Assembly (NCBI RefSeq): GCF_008806595.1
Contig: NZ_VZRB01000001.1
Coordinates: forward strand, 186,001 to 250,000
Reading direction: 5' to 3'
DNA: 64,000 nucleotides
Source of the DNA: Streptomyces luteolifulvus
GTDB taxonomy: Bacteria; Actinomycetota; Actinomycetes; Streptomycetales; Streptomycetaceae
Part shown: one piece after another, positions 48,113 to 55,882 of the stretch
Layout of the letters: each line of letters begins with the position of its first letter
Numbering within the stretch: position 1 is the stretch's first letter
Notes under the pieces: generated by a model
Told to the model about the DNA's origin: nothing
The model's database searches: none
Seen by the model: the letters and a program-made list of their open reading frames with translations, nothing else
Made by a program: the position numbers and the translations under genes

Positions 48113-49071
48113 CCGGCCGCCCAACGCTCGTACGACGCCCAGGCCCCGAGCACCCGGCCGCTGCGGAACCGGTGCTCCACCCCCGTGACCGGATCGGTGA
48201 ACTCCAGCTCCCGCGCCAGCAGTTGGAGCGGACGCCGGAAGTCACCGGCCGGCACGGGGCCGGTCACCACCGGATACAGCGGGTCGCCGAGGATCGGCAC
48301 GCCCAGCGCGTTCATGTGCACGCGCAGCTGGTGGGTCTGACCGGTCGCGGGCACCAGGCGGTAGCGGCCGAGCGTGCCGACCGCGCCCACGTCCGTACGG
48401 CCGGCCGGCTCGACCCGGGTGACCGCGTTCGGCTCGCCCGCGACCTCACGGGCGGCCAGCACTCCGCGCTCCTTGACGATCCGGCTGTGCACGGTCAGCG
48501 GCAGGGCGAGCGCGGGATCGTACGGGGCCACGGCCTCGTACACCTTGCGCACCCGCCGGTCGCGGAACAGTGACTGGTAGGCGCCGCGCTCCTCGGGCCG
48601 GACCGTGAACAGCACGAGCCCGGCCGTGAGCCGGTCCAGACGGTGGGCGGCGCCCAGCGAGGGGAGGCCGAGGTCGTGGCGCAGCCGTGCCAGCGCGGTC
48701 TGCGTGACATGCCCGCCGCGGGGTGTGGTGGCCAGGAAGTGCGGCTTGTCGGCGACGACGATGTGCTCGTCGCGGTACACGACCTCCAGCGGGAACGGCA
48801 CCCGCACCTCGGCGGGCAGCTCCCGGTGGAACCACACGAACATCCCCGGCACATAGGCCGCGTCCGGCGCCACCGTCCGTCCGTCCGCCCCGACGACCTG
48901 CCCGGCGGCGAACATCCGGTCGACGACCCCGGCGCCCGCCCCCGACAGCCGCTCCACGAGGTGCTCACGCACGGTCGCCCAGGACCCCTCGGCGGGCAGC
49001 CGCACCCGCACCGGGTCCACCCCCTCGCGCTGGGGCAGGGGAGAGGGCGGAATCCGGGTCTTGCGTCTCAT
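48106..49071 (-). CDS. RluA-family pseudouridine synthase
   Basis: A 321-residue protein with the catalytic motif HRLDRLTAGLVLF (Asp146) that isomerises uridine to pseudouridine in rRNA or tRNA. The N-terminal S4-like region (WATVREHLVERLSGAGAGVVDRMFAAGQVVG in part) is followed by VVYRDEHIVVADKPHFLATTP and, further on, TGQTHQLRVHMNALGVPILGDPLYP, all family-typical. TACGCT, seven bases upstream of the ATG, could again give a leaderless message. RNA specificity cannot be assigned. Confidence 0.92.
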   Translation of the reverse strand: MRRKTRIPPSPLPQREGVDPVRVRLPAEGSWATVREHLVERLSGAGAGVVDRMFAAGQVVGADGRTVAPDAAYVPGMFVWFHRELPAEVRVPFPLEVVYRDEHIVVADKPHFLATTPRGGHVTQTALARLRHDLGLPSLGAAHRLDRLTAGLVLFTVRPEERGAYQSLFRDRRVRKVYEAVAPYDPALALPLTVHSRIVKERGVLAAREVAGEPNAVTRVEPAGRTDVGAVGTLGRYRLVPATGQTHQLRVHMNALGVPILGDPLYPVVTGPVPAGDFRRPLQLLARELEFTDPVTGVEHRFRSGRVLGAWASYERWAAGQ

Positions 49072-49127
49072 CGGAGCAAGCGTACGAGGCCCGCCCGCCG
49101 GTCACCGCCGCACAGTCGGTCGTCATC

Positions 49128-49346
49128 GTGCTGCTGGGGCTGCTCGGCGGCGCCGGTGGCACCGGCGCAGATGCCCCCGTGGATGCGGCACATCGCCGAA
49201 CTCAACCCGCTCGACCGGGCCATGGGCTGTCCGGCCATCCCGACCCGGCCGACGTGCTCGGCCGGAGCGGCGCGCTGCCGGGGCCGGCGGTGGCGGCGGT
49301 GTGGCTGTCGATCCACACCTTCCGGTCCTACCAGCGGGCGGTGTGA
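49128..49346 (+). CDS. Possible small membrane-protein gene, perhaps frameshifted
   Basis: This frame reads VLLGLLGGAGGTGAD, then a stretch unlike a protein (HRRTQPARPGHGLSGHPD), then ALPGPAVAAVWLSIHTFRSYQRAV and a stop. In the middle, the neighbouring frame instead reads MPPWMRHIAELNPLDRAMG, which looks more natural. Two compensating frameshifts in a small membrane-protein gene would explain this, but an intact gene of 72 codons or no gene at all are possible. No ribosome site precedes GTG 49128. It is divergent from the pseudouridine synthase and followed by a very strong hairpin. Confidence 0.3.
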   Translation: MLLGLLGGAGGTGADAPVDAAHRRTQPARPGHGLSGHPDPADVLGRSGALPGPAVAAVWLSIHTFRSYQRAV

Positions 49347-49356
49347 GCACACGGAA

Positions 49357-49396
49357 AGGGGCGGCACCGTGCGGGATCCCGCACGGTGCCGCCCCT
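49357..49396. terminator. Very strong hairpin between 49346 and the siderophore-interacting protein gene
   Basis: A 40-base perfect palindrome, two 20-base arms (49357-49376, 49377-49396) beginning AGGGGCGGCACCGTGCGGGA. It ends 12 bases before the minus-strand stop at 49408 and can act in both directions. Confidence 0.85.
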
Positions 49397-49407
49397 CTCC
49401 GTACCGG

Positions 49408-50250
49408 TCACGCGGCGGTCGCGCCCTCCTGCTCCGCCTCGATACGCGCGTTCCACTCCCGCTTGGAGGCCTGCCAGCCGTCCTCGTTGTGGCCGAGCCG
49501 CCAGTAGCCGGAGATCGACAGGTCCTCGCGGGGGATCTGCCGCTCGACCCGCAGCAGCCGGCGCAGCTCCTTCACGAAGGCCGCCTCGCCGTGCACGAAC
49601 GCATGCACCCGGCCCTCGGGGAACTGCAGCGCCCGCACCGCCTCGACAAGCGCCGCGCCGACAGGGCGGTCCCCGCGGTGCAGCCAGACGACCTCCACAT
49701 CGGAGTCGATCTTCTGCTCCTCCTCGGGTCCCGCCACCTCGACGAAGGCGTACGCCTCGGCACCCTCGGGCAGGGCCTCCAGGGAACAGGCGATCGCGGG
49801 CAGCGCACTCTCGTCACCGACGAGCAGATGCCAGTCGGCGCCCGCGTCGGGAGCGTAGGCGCCACCGGGTCCCACGAAGTGCACGGTCTCCCCGGGCCGG
49901 GCCCGCACCGACCAGGGGCCGGCCAGCCCCTCGTCGCCGTGGATCACGAAGTCCAGGGTCAGCTCACGGTGTTCGGGGTCCCAGGCGCGCACGGTGTACG
50001 TCCGTGTCACCGGCCACTGCGCCCGCGGGAACTCCTCGCGGATCCGCTCCACGTCGAAGGGCTCGGGATAGGTCACGCCGTCGGCCGGGAACAGCAGCTT
50101 GACGTAGTGGTCCGTGCAGGTGCCGACCTCGAAGCCGGCCAGACCCTCACCGCCGAGCACGACGCGCTGCATGTGCGGGCTCAGCCGTTCGGTGCGGACG
50201 ACCTGCGCGAAGTGGGGCTTGCGCGGCGTGCGTCCTGGTCGCTCTGCCAT
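49408..50250 (-). CDS. Siderophore-interacting protein (FAD-binding ferric-siderophore reductase)
   Basis: A 280-residue SIP-family flavoprotein. The FAD-binding domain (LSPHMQRVVLGGEGLAGFE, RTYTVRAWDP, LTLDFVIHGDEGLAGPWSVRARPGETVHFVGPGG) is followed by the reductase-like domain (ADWHLLVGDESALPAIACSLE, VHAFVHGEAAFVKELRRLL, SISGYWRLGHNEDGW). It releases iron from ferric siderophores by reduction in the cytoplasm. The iron box at 50272-50287 just upstream indicates repression by a DmdR/IdeR-type regulator when iron is plentiful. No siderophore synthesis or uptake gene is adjacent. Confidence 0.93.
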   Translation of the reverse strand: MAERPGRTPRKPHFAQVVRTERLSPHMQRVVLGGEGLAGFEVGTCTDHYVKLLFPADGVTYPEPFDVERIREEFPRAQWPVTRTYTVRAWDPEHRELTLDFVIHGDEGLAGPWSVRARPGETVHFVGPGGAYAPDAGADWHLLVGDESALPAIACSLEALPEGAEAYAFVEVAGPEEEQKIDSDVEVVWLHRGDRPVGAALVEAVRALQFPEGRVHAFVHGEAAFVKELRRLLRVERQIPREDLSISGYWRLGHNEDGWQASKREWNARIEAEQEGATAA

Positions 50251-50271
50251 GACGGTCTCCCAGTTCCCGAG

Positions 50272-50287
50272 CTTAGGCTTACCTAAG
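50272..50287. promoter_or_regulatory. Iron box (DmdR/IdeR-type operator)
   Basis: CTTAGG-ctta-CCTAAG, 22-37 bases upstream of the siderophore-interacting protein start, matches the TTAGG...CCTAA core of actinobacterial iron boxes. The spacing of the arms equals that of the known 19-base dyad. Confidence 0.75.
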
Positions 50288-50307
50288 TTAGCATGCGGGA
50301 ACCGGCT

Positions 50308-51237
50308 TCACGAGTTCAGGGTAGTGAGCAGCCGCTGCAGTGACCCGCCCAGCCCCCAGCGCGCCGCCAGTGCCTCCAGCACCTCCGGATCGCGCGGTGC
50401 GCGCGGCAGCGCGGTGTCGACGTCCGGCAGCGGGACGTCGCCCGCGACCTTGACGACCGTCGGCGCCACCGCCACATACGGCCGCGACTCGTCGAGCCGC
50501 TTGCGCTGCGAAGGCGTGAGTGCGGCCTTCGGGTCGTCGACGGCGGCCATGATGCCCGCCAGGTCGCCGAACTCCGCGAGCAGCTTCGCGGCCGTCTTCT
50601 CTCCGATGCCGGGCACGCCCGGCAGGCCGTCGCTCGGGTCGCCGCGCAGCAGCGCCAGATCCGCGTACCCCCGGCCGTCGACACCGTACTTCTCGCGCAG
50701 CACCGCCTCGTCCGTCAGCTGCAGCGTGCCCACGCCCTTGAGCGGGTACAGCACGCGCACTCCGCGCGCGTCGTCGACCAGCTGGTACAGGTCGCGGTCG
50801 CCGGTGACGATGTCGACCGGGCCCTCGGCGAGCGCGCTGAACGTGCCGATCACGTCGTCCGCCTCGTACCCCGCCACCCCCACGCGCGCGATGCCGAGCG
50901 CGTCGAGGACCGCCTCGATGACCGGCACCTGCGGCGAGAGCGTGTCCGGCACCACCTCCTCGTCCGGGCCCGTCTCGTGCGCCTCGGCGACCCGGTGCGC
51001 CTTGTAGGACGGGATCAGCTCCACCCGCCACTGCGGACGCCAGTCGGCGTCCATGCACGCCACCAGCCGGTCGGGGTGGTGGTCCCTGACCAGGCGGTCG
51101 ATGAATTCGAGGAGCCCGCGCACGGCGTTCACCGGTGTGCCGTCCGGGGCCTTCACGGAATCCGGGACGCCGAAGTAGGCGCGGAAGTAGAGCGAGGCGG
51201 TGTCGAGGAGCATCAGTCGTCCGGTCACGCCACGCAT
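50308..51237 (-). CDS. 5'-3' exonuclease (flap-nuclease domain, as in DNA polymerase I)
   Basis: A stand-alone 5'-3' exonuclease of about 309 residues from ATG 51237 (MRGVTGRLMLLDTASLYFRAYFGVPDS); ATG 51240, GTG 51228 and ATG 51213 are also in frame and none has a clear ribosome site. Metal-binding acidic residues appear in LLDTASLYFRA, CMDADWRPQWR, AGYEADDVIGTF and VTGDRDLYQLVD, and the helix-hairpin-helix in GDPSDGLPGVPGIGEKTAAKLLAEFG. It removes RNA primers or flaps; Streptomyces also has this domain in PolA, so this is an extra copy without a polymerase. Confidence 0.92.
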   Translation of the reverse strand: MRGVTGRLMLLDTASLYFRAYFGVPDSVKAPDGTPVNAVRGLLEFIDRLVRDHHPDRLVACMDADWRPQWRVELIPSYKAHRVAEAHETGPDEEVVPDTLSPQVPVIEAVLDALGIARVGVAGYEADDVIGTFSALAEGPVDIVTGDRDLYQLVDDARGVRVLYPLKGVGTLQLTDEAVLREKYGVDGRGYADLALLRGDPSDGLPGVPGIGEKTAAKLLAEFGDLAGIMAAVDDPKAALTPSQRKRLDESRPYVAVAPTVVKVAGDVPLPDVDTALPRAPRDPEVLEALAARWGLGGSLQRLLTTLNS

Positions 51238-52050
51238 CATGCCGCACGGCACCGACAGTCACCCGCCGACGGCCGGGGCGTGCGCACGCGTGCGTGCGGG
51301 CGGCAGGGTGACCACAAGGATCCGGCCAACCACAGAGCGCTACATCCCTGCCCACGCCTCGCCGTCTCCGCACCGGAAGTGCCGACCGAACGTGCCGTAC
51401 GGCGCACCCCTCCTCCCGCTGTGCCGAGTGCCCCCCTCATCATCCGGTGCGCGGCGACAGCTGCGGGCCGGTCGGCCGTCACCGGGCCGCCCACGCCACC
51501 TGCCGCCGACCCCGCGCCGCGCCCGGAGACTTCACCGACCGACACGCAACCGCTGATGACCGGCCTGATCGGACACCGTGGGCCGCGGGGCGCGAACGGG
51601 AACACCCGGAGCCGCTCACGCATTGAAACGGAAGAGGGCCGGTCGCGTGGTGATCGAGGGCCGGCGGTGACGCAGGGAGCGCGGGGGCCGGCGTCGGGGC
51701 GTCTGTGATCCCGCGTCGGCGCGGACCGCGTCGCCCGCGCCCGCCCGCTCCCGGGGCCGTCCGGTCGTCACGCCGCACCGGCCCCGGACAGCCCGCCCGG
51801 GGCTGCTGGTCAGCCGGTTCGCCCCCAAGGAGGAATTCGTGCCCGGCGAGTCCGGGGAGCTGATCCACTGGCGCGATCCATGAGGTCCGGTCGCACACGG
51901 TGTGTCGTCGATGTGACGGGCGCATGAAACGGTTTGCCGAACATGCGTAGGGTGCAGAGAACTCATCGGAAGAGGCGCGCCCGCCGGCGGCGCGGGGAAG
52001 CCGATACGGCGCAGACAGCGGAGCGACGAGCGAAGGAGGGAGCCGGAGCG
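51238..52050. other. 813-base region with no convincing complete gene
   Basis: Between divergent exonuclease and XRE-cupin genes. From 51238 to 51665 I see nothing I can name; overlapping frames exist on both strands but lack ribosome sites and consistent codon bias. From about 51670 to 51883 the plus strand has coding-like third positions in one frame (see 51839-51883). TAGGGT at 51948-51953 is a candidate -10 box for the XRE-cupin gene, implying a leader of about 90 bases. Confidence 0.45.
51839..51883 (+). other. Mini-ORF with an ideal ribosome site, or tail of a decayed gene
   Basis: AAGGAGG (51827-51833) stands five bases before GTG 51839, which opens a 14-codon frame (VPGESGELIHWRDP) ending at TGA 51881-51883. 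The same frame is open upstream back to about 51669 with codon-like bias (PGLLVSRFAPKEEF precedes the GTG) but offers no other start. It could be a leader peptide, although the likely promoter of the next gene lies downstream of it. More probably it is the remnant of a lost gene. Confidence 0.25.
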
Positions 52051-52629
52051 ATGGGCGACCACAAAGAACAGCCCCTTCGGGTGGGCGCGGCCGTACGGCG
52101 GCGGCGCCGGGCGCTGGACCTCACCCTCGCCGTAGTGGCCGAGCGCAGCGGCCTGTCGGTCCCCTTCCTGAGCCAGATCGAGAACGAGCGGGCGCGGCCC
52201 AGCAGAAGCTCTCTGGAGAAGGTCGCCGACGCCCTGCGCACCACCGCCGTCGAACTTCTCGCTGCTGCCGACCCGGCGTGCAGCGTCGACGTCGTGCGTG
52301 CCGAGGAGACCGAGGAGACGGAGCCGACGTTCCCACCGCGGGTGCGTTCCCTGGTGCGCGGTCACCACCAGATGCATGCTTCCGAGTTCACCGGCGATCA
52401 TGACGCGGGCCGCGAATTCCAGTACCGCAACGATCAGTTGATGTACGTGGCCGACGGCGCCGTGGAGATCGAGGCGGAGGGCCGCGCCTACCGGCTCGGG
52501 CGCGGCGACACCCTGTACCTCACGGGCGGGGTGCGTCACCGCTGGCGGGCGACGGTGGCGGACACCCGGGTGGTCGTCGTCGCCGTGGCCGAACACATCG
52601 AGGCGGTCCGGGACCGGCCGCGCCGATGA
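52051..52629 (+). CDS. XRE-type helix-turn-helix regulator with cupin sensor domain
   Basis: ATG 52051 has AAGGAGGG 11 bases upstream. The 192-residue protein has an N-terminal HTH (VGAAVRRRRRALDLTLAVVAERSGLSVPFLSQIENERARPSRSSLEKVADAL in part, residues 10-65) and a C-terminal cupin_2 barrel (FQYRNDQLMYVADGAVEIEAEGRAYRLGRGDTLYLTGGVRHRWRA in part). Such proteins (PuuR/SutR type) sense small ligands. Its stop overlaps the start of the next gene (ATGA), so the two are coupled. Confidence 0.92.
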   Translation: MGDHKEQPLRVGAAVRRRRRALDLTLAVVAERSGLSVPFLSQIENERARPSRSSLEKVADALRTTAVELLAAADPACSVDVVRAEETEETEPTFPPRVRSLVRGHHQMHASEFTGDHDAGREFQYRNDQLMYVADGAVEIEAEGRAYRLGRGDTLYLTGGVRHRWRATVADTRVVVVAVAEHIEAVRDRPRR

Positions 52630-53345
52630 GGGTCGTCTCGCTGGTTCCGTCGCTGACGGAGGCCGTGGCCCGCTCGGCCTCCGGCGCCCTGGTCGGCGCG
52701 ACCGACTGGTGCACCCATCCGGCCGGTCTCGACGTCGCCCGTGTCGGCGGCACCAAGAACCCGAAGCTCGACCGGATCCTCGCGCTCGCGCCCGACCTGG
52801 TGATCGCGAACGAGGAGGAGAACCGTGCCCCGGACCTCGCCGCCCTGCGCGAGGCGGGCGTCGAGGTGCTGCTGACCGAGGTGCGGGACGTACCGCAGGC
52901 CTTCCGCGAGCTCCGGCGCATGCTGGACGCGTGCGGTGTGGCCGGCGCGCCGCGATGGCTGGACGAGGCGGAGGCGGCCTGGTCGGCCTTGCCGGCACCG
53001 GAACGCCGTACGACGGCGGTCGTGCCGATCTGGCGTCGGCCGTGGATGGTGCTGGGCCGGGACACGTTCGCGGGCGATGTGCTGGCCCGTCTGGGCGTCG
53101 ACCACCTGTACGCCGGTCACGCGGAGCGCTACCCGAGGATCCCGGTGGAGGAGCTGCGGGCCGCCGGGCCGGATGTCGTGGTCCTCCCGGACGAGCCGTA
53201 CCGCTTCACGGCCGAGGACGGCCCCGAGGCATTTCCCGGGCTGCCCTGCGCGCTGGTCAGCGGACGGCATCTGACCTGGTACGGGCCGTCGCTGGCCGAG
53301 GCGCCGCGGGCGCTGCGGGAGGCCCTGCGAGCAGCTCGCCGCTGA
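52626..53345 (+). CDS. Helical-backbone metal-receptor (BtuF/TroA-like) protein without signal peptide
   Basis: A 239-residue protein with the BtuF-like class-III solute-binding fold: VVSLVPSLTEAV at the N-terminus, GATDWCTHPAG, VGGTKNPKLDRILALAPDLVIANEEENR, ETVAG-like RDTFAGDVLARLGVDHLYAG, and PEELRAAGPDVVVLPDEPY in degenerate form. The family normally is exported to bind cobalamin or metal chelates, but here translation starts directly at the fold, so it is cytosolic. It starts inside the stop of the XRE-cupin gene. A ligand-storage or sensing partner for that regulator is plausible but unproven. Confidence 0.85.
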   Translation: MRVVSLVPSLTEAVARSASGALVGATDWCTHPAGLDVARVGGTKNPKLDRILALAPDLVIANEEENRAPDLAALREAGVEVLLTEVRDVPQAFRELRRMLDACGVAGAPRWLDEAEAAWSALPAPERRTTAVVPIWRRPWMVLGRDTFAGDVLARLGVDHLYAGHAERYPRIPVEELRAAGPDVVVLPDEPYRFTAEDGPEAFPGLPCALVSGRHLTWYGPSLAEAPRALREALRAARR

Positions 53346-54854
53346 CCAGGCCGCGGGCGGTGTGCAGGCCGGCGGTGACCCAGGCGGCGACGAGGACGCC
53401 GTACAGGCCGACCGCCAGCCCGATGCCCCTATGGATGTCAAGCCGCGATGCTGCCGGGAACAGGTAGTGGCGCGGAGGCGATAGCCCGGTGGATCTCGCG
53501 GGCGACGTATCTCTTGAGGCAGCGGATGACCTCACGCTTCGTCTTGCCCTCTGCGGTGCGTCGCAGCAGGTAGGCGCGGGAGCGGTTCTCCCAGCGCAGG
53601 CGGGAGAGCACGATGCGGTAGAGGGCGGCGTTGGCCTGTCGGTTCCCGCCGCGGTTGAGTCGTCGGCGTTGGCTCTTGCCGGAGGAGCGTTCGACCGGGC
53701 TGACGCCGCACAATGCGGCGAAGGATGCCTCGTCGCGGAGGCGGTCGTGGTTGTCGCCGGCGGCTATGAGCAAGATGGCCGCGCTGTCCGGGCCGACGCC
53801 GGTGAGTTCGAGCAGCTGCGGGCTGTGGGCCTGGATGATCGTCGCAGACGGCGAGTCCGGTGAGCCGGGCCAGCGCCTCGGCACCCGTGACACAGGTGCC
53901 CACCGGGAAGGTGAAGGCCCACCAGGTCATCGTGAAGCCCATGCCGTGGCGGCGGGCGCGCAGGACGTGGGCCGTCGCGAGACCGGACCAGAACAGCGCG
54001 AAGCCCATGACGGGCACGCCGTACAGCACGGCCAGGACGCCGAAGCTCTCGCTGTAGAGGGCCGGTACGACACCGGGGGCGGCGTCCGCGAACATGCCGA
54101 CGGCCGTGGTGGACTGGCCGAGCGGGCCCAGTACCAGGAACAGGGTCGGGGTGAGGGCGAGCGGGAGGGGCCCGGCGGTGAGGATCCGGGCGAAGACCAC
54201 CGGCAGCATGACCAGCGTGGCGAGCAGGCTGAGCCCGAACAGCGCGAGACAGGCGAACAGCAGGGTCTCCCGCGCCGGTCCGGCCGGCAGATGCGGCACG
54301 AGGAGCGGGCCGAGCGCGGCGGACACCATGGGCGCGACGACGGGCAGCAGCCACACGGGAGTGGCCTGCCGCGGCTCCACCCGATGGCGTACGGCCATGA
54401 GGTACGGGACCCCGACGGCCGCCGCGAGTCCGACGACCGTACCGGCGGTGAACAGCACGGTGTCGAGCGCGACGGCCGCCTCGATGCCGATCCAGTCCCG
54501 GCCGACGGTGAGCGCGCCCCCGCCGACGGCCAGCAGGGCCATGGCGAGGCAGCCGTAGAACGGGGCCGTCGCCGGGTCGAGAAGGTGGGCGCGGGCCTGG
54601 TCGCGGTGGTGGCGCCAGTGCAGCGCCCGGGCACCCAGCAGGGCCAGGAGCAGGACCAGGGAGAGCGCCCAGACGGCGGTGCAGACGGTGCGCAGGCCGG
54701 GCGGGCGCAGCGGGAGCGCGGCTCCCGCGGTGGCGACGATGGCGGTGCCCATGACGGTGGCGTACCAGTGGGGTCCGAGGTGACGGACGCCGGCGGCGCG
54801 CCGGGGGTGCGGGTGTGCGGTGGCACGGGGGAGAGGCTGGGCTGCGGTGACCAT
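53257..54854 (-). pseudogene. TDT-family (TehA/SLAC1/Ssu1-like) exporter gene, interrupted by an IS110 remnant
   Basis: The frame starts at ATG 54854 and reads a ten-helix TDT transporter: LGPHWYATVMGTAIVATAGAAL, FYGCLAMALLAVGGGALTVG, PMVSAALGPLLVPHLP, LGPLGQSTTAVGMF, MGFTMTWWAFTFPVGTCVTGAEALARLTGLAV. There it runs into transposase DNA at about 53850 and loses sense. The missing last helix resumes at about 53427 in the same strand: GLAVGLYGVLVAAWVTAGLHTARGLVSGELLAG, with a stop at 53257 if read through. TDT proteins export sulfite, tellurite or C4-dicarboxylates; the LysR neighbour fits the sulfite/anion type. The protein would lose its last helix, so function is probably lost. Confidence 0.8.
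53428..53850 (-). mobile_element. 5'-truncated IS110-family element (C-terminal transposase domain only)
   Basis: The minus-strand frame within this segment reads SPQLLELTGVGPDSAAILLIAAGDN, FAALCGVSPVERSSGKSQRRRLNRGGNRQANAALYRIVLSRLRW and ends EIHRAIASAPLPVPGSIAA, followed by TGACATCCATAGGGGC. This is the Transposase_20 half of an IS110 transposase, including the helix-hairpin-helix GVGP and the Ser of SSGK, and a typical IS110-type right end. The N-terminal DEDD (RuvC-like) half and the left end are absent. Borders are approximate to about ten bases. It cannot move by itself. Confidence 0.85.
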
Positions 54855-54894
54855 TCGGCCACGTTCTCGCCGGTGGACGTCCACGACCAGGGAG

Positions 54895-54914
54895 TATGTC
54901 TCTATGAGGACATA
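54895..54914. promoter_or_regulatory. Inverted repeat in the TDT/LysR divergent promoter
   Basis: TATGTC (54895-54900) and GACATA (54909-54914) with an eight-base spacer lie 11 bases before the LysR start and 41 bases before the TDT start. Dyads of this T-N-A type in a shared promoter are typical LysR operators. Confidence 0.6.
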
Positions 54915-54924
54915 AACTGGGGTT

Positions 54925-55875
54925 ATGAGCAGGAGCAGTGGGGTGGAGGAGCCGGAACAGTCCCGGCCGGTGGCCGGCGCCGGCGGCTCGCTGGCGCACC
55001 GGGTGCCGGAACTCGGGGCGCTGGAACTGCTGCTGGCGGTGGCGCGGCTCGGCAGCCTCGGCGCGGCGGCGCGCGAACTGGGCATCACCCAGCCGGCGGC
55101 GAGCAGCCGGATCCGCTCGATGGAACGCCAGCTGGGGGTGGCGCTGGTGGACCGCTCGCCGCGCGGCTCCCGGCTGACGGAGTCCGGTGCGCTGGTGACG
55201 GACTGGGCGCGGCGGATCGTGGAGGCGGCGGAGGCCTTCGACGTGGGTGCGCAGGCGCTGCGCGACCGGCGGGACTCCCGGCTGCGGGTGGCGGCGAGCA
55301 TGACGATCGCGGAGTATCTGCTGCCGGGCTGGCTGCTCGCCCTGCGCGCCCAGCGGCCGGACACGGCGGTGTCGCTGCTCGCCGGCAACTCGGCGGCCGT
55401 TGCGGAACGGCTGCTGGCGGACGAGGCGGACCTGGGGTTCGTGGAGGGGGTGACCGTGCCGACGGGGCTGGACTCCGTGGTCATCGCCCATGACAACCTG
55501 ATCGTGGTGACTGCGCCGGGGCACGCCTGGTCCCGGCGGCGGCGACCGCTGGAGGCGTCGGAGCTGGCGGCGACGCCGCTGATCCTGCGGGAGGAGGGCT
55601 CGGGTACCCGGCAGGTTCTGGACGCGGCGCTGGGCGGGCTGGCCCGCCCGCTGATCGAGCTGTCCTCCACCACTGCGGTCAAGGCGGCGGCGGTGAGCGG
55701 GGCGGGCCCCGCGGTCCTCAGCGAACTCGCCGTCGGCGAGGAGCTGTCGATGCGCCGCCTGGTCGGCGTCCCCCTGGCGGACGTCTCCCTGGCGAGGGAC
55801 CTCCGCGCGGTCTGGCCGACGGGTCACCGGCCGGTGGGACCGGCGAGGGACCTGCTGTCGCTGACGCGGGGATGA
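54925..55875 (+). CDS. LysR-family transcriptional regulator
   Basis: A 316-residue LysR protein. After a 25-residue polar start the HTH is at about 30-95 (LGALELLLAVARLGSLGAAARELGITQPAASSRIRSMERQLG in part), followed by the type-2 periplasmic-binding effector domain (RLRVAASMTIAEYLLPGWL, LSLLAGNS-type VSLLAGNSAAVAERLLADEADLGFVEG, PLILREEGSGTRQVLD). The last motif is typical of CysL/CbbR-like members that sense anions or small acids. It is divergent from the TDT exporter, its presumed target, now interrupted. Confidence 0.93.
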   Translation: MSRSSGVEEPEQSRPVAGAGGSLAHRVPELGALELLLAVARLGSLGAAARELGITQPAASSRIRSMERQLGVALVDRSPRGSRLTESGALVTDWARRIVEAAEAFDVGAQALRDRRDSRLRVAASMTIAEYLLPGWLLALRAQRPDTAVSLLAGNSAAVAERLLADEADLGFVEGVTVPTGLDSVVIAHDNLIVVTAPGHAWSRRRRPLEASELAATPLILREEGSGTRQVLDAALGGLARPLIELSSTTAVKAAAVSGAGPAVLSELAVGEELSMRRLVGVPLADVSLARDLRAVWPTGHRPVGPARDLLSLTRG

Positions 55876-55882
55876 CGGCGGG

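Noticed and set aside
51238..51665. Overlapping frames on both strands between the exonuclease and XRE-cupin genes
   Set aside because: No ribosome sites, no domain-like stretches and inconsistent codon bias; treated as non-coding or decayed DNA.
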